From Brevibacillus ruminantium (GTDB lineage Bacteria > Bacillota > Bacilli > Brevibacillales > Brevibacillaceae), in contig NZ_CP098755.1 in NCBI RefSeq assembly GCF_023746555.1, forward strand, positions 79,501 through 143,500: a DNA stretch of 64,000 nucleotides. Reading direction: 5' to 3'. Positions 63,207 to 64,000 of the stretch are shown here, piece by piece. Within the stretch, counting starts at the first letter, position 1. Each line of letters starts with the position of its first letter. The notes below the pieces were generated by a model. That model did no database searches. It was not told the DNA's origin and saw only the letters and a program-made list of their open reading frames with translations. Made by a program: the position numbers and the translations under genes.

Positions 63207-64000
63207 CATTGAGAGCCAACATCTTTTGGGGCCGGGCGAGTCGATTGTCGTCGGAATTTCGGGGGGCAATGATTCTACAGCGCTGTTGCATATCTTGTGG
63301 GCTCTCAATTCACACTATCAGTACGGCTGGACGCTCCACGCGGTTCACCTCAATCACGGGTTTCGCGGAGAAGAAGCAAAAGAGGACGCGAAATACGCAG
63401 AGGAGCTGTGCCGAGAGCTGGGCATCGCCTTCCATCTGTTCGAGCGCAGCATCCCCGAAGTGATGAAAGAGACCGGGATGGGGCCGCAAGAAGCAAGCCG
63501 GGCCGTCCGATACGATCTGTACAAACAGGTGGCGCTGAAGGTGAAAGCCTCAAAAATAGCGGTCGCTCATCATGCTGACGACCAGGTCGAAACGATCCTG
63601 TTCCGGCTCGTCAGGGGCACCCGGCTGTCCGGACTTGCGGGAATGCCTGCACGTCGCTGGCTGGTAGAGAATCAGGTTGAGCTGGTACGCCCTCTGTTGT
63701 CGGTCAGTCGTGCGGAGCTGGAGCAATACTGCCGGGATGCTGGATTGTCTCCGCGGGAAGACAGCAGCAACCGCTCGCGCAAATACGCGCGCAACCTGAT
63801 TCGGCTGGAAGTCATGCCGCTTTTGGGACAAATTAATGAGCGGTACGCGGAACATATCCTCTCTCTGTCGAGGGCTGCCCAGGAGGATGAAGCCTATCTG
63901 CAAAAGCAGAGCAGGGAACGGCTGGAAGCGGTTATTTTGGAACAAAAACCGGGCAAAGTGGCCATCGACGCGGACAAGTTTCAAAGTTGTGACGTTGCTT
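63184..64000 (+). CDS. tilS: tRNA(Ile)-lysidine synthase, 3' end missing
   Basis: The frame is open from ATG 63184 to the window end (272 residues). PP-loop ISGGNDSTALLH, HLNHGFRGEEA and AHHADDQVETILFRL identify TilS, which makes lysidine at C34 of tRNA-Ile(CAU). The loop has Asn where SGGxDS proteins mostly have Val or Pro; this position is variable. The C-terminal domain lies outside the window. Position after yabT is conserved. Confidence 0.95.
   Translation, partial: MLESVRNNIESQHLLGPGESIVVGISGGNDSTALLHILWALNSHYQYGWTLHAVHLNHGFRGEEAKEDAKYAEELCRELGIAFHLFERSIPEVMKETGMGPQEASRAVRYDLYKQVALKVKASKIAVAHHADDQVETILFRLVRGTRLSGLAGMPARRWLVENQVELVRPLLSVSRAELEQYCRDAGLSPREDSSNRSRKYARNLIRLEVMPLLGQINERYAEHILSLSRAAQEDEAYLQKQSRERLEAVILEQKPGKVAIDADKFQSCDVA

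Overview
This 64 kb window comes from an endospore-forming Gram-positive bacterium of the Bacilli, most likely Brevibacillus or a close relative in the Paenibacillaceae. The evidence is the gene order. From the signal recognition particle RNA and dnaX to tilS, the plus strand follows the Bacillus subtilis origin-proximal cluster almost gene by gene: ffs-dnaX-ebfC-recR-yaaL-bofA-gin-yaaO-tmk-darA-holB-ricT-yabA-yabB-yazA-rsmI-abrB-metS-tatD-yabE-rnmV-rsmA-veg-sspF-ispE-purR-yabJ-spoVG-glmU-prs-ctc-pth-fin-mfd-spoVT-yabM-yabN-rqcP-yabP-yabQ-divIC-yabR-spoIIE-yabS-yabT-tilS. The genus is my inference; the order and many family-specific motifs are seen directly.

Layout. 1-2.8 kb: the end of an HD-GYP protein, the SRP RNA and a PAS sensor kinase. 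2.9-7.2 kb: a DNA replication and repair operon ending in the sporulation gene bofA. 7.2-9.7 kb: accessory genes, including a degenerate UDP-glucose-dehydrogenase-like protein. 9.7-17 kb: gin to rsmI. 17.2-18.2 kb: divergent abrB with clustered Spo0A boxes, then a methionine T-box leader ahead of metS. 18.3-33.6 kb: translation, cell wall, spore and nucleotide genes, interrupted by an orphan secreted protein and a reversed CobW-type GTPase. 33.6-36.4 kb: an intact IS1182-family element and two inverted copies of a structured, MITE-like repeat. 36.4-46.7 kb: pth to rqcP, with a frameshift in yabN. 46.8-49.7 kb: a TPR membrane protein and a large secreted repeat protein. 49.9-54.3 kb: yabP to spoIIE. 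54.5-60.2 kb: a complete fructose PTS operon that includes HPr and Enzyme I. 60.3-64 kb: yabS, yabT, a split ThrE-type exporter and the start of tilS, which runs off the window.

How the genes work together. Housekeeping genes (DNA polymerase III clamp loader, recombination, rRNA and tRNA modification, PRPP and UDP-GlcNAc synthesis, transcription-repair coupling) alternate with sporulation control genes (bofA, gin, sspF, spoVG, fin, spoVT, yabP/yabQ, spoIIE, yabS/yabT). The DNA carries matching control signals: a sigma-H-like spoVG promoter, a Spo0A-type spoIIE promoter with 21 bp spacing, forespore-type promoters before fin and spoVT, and Spo0A boxes next to abrB.

Main points of interest: a repeat family whose copies differ in sequence but keep base pairing; a second short repeat placed directly behind terminators; the UGDH-like pseudoenzyme; a ctc Shine-Dalgarno sequence buried in the prs terminator hairpin; and the yabN frameshift. 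I found no CRISPR array, prophage, rRNA or tRNA gene.
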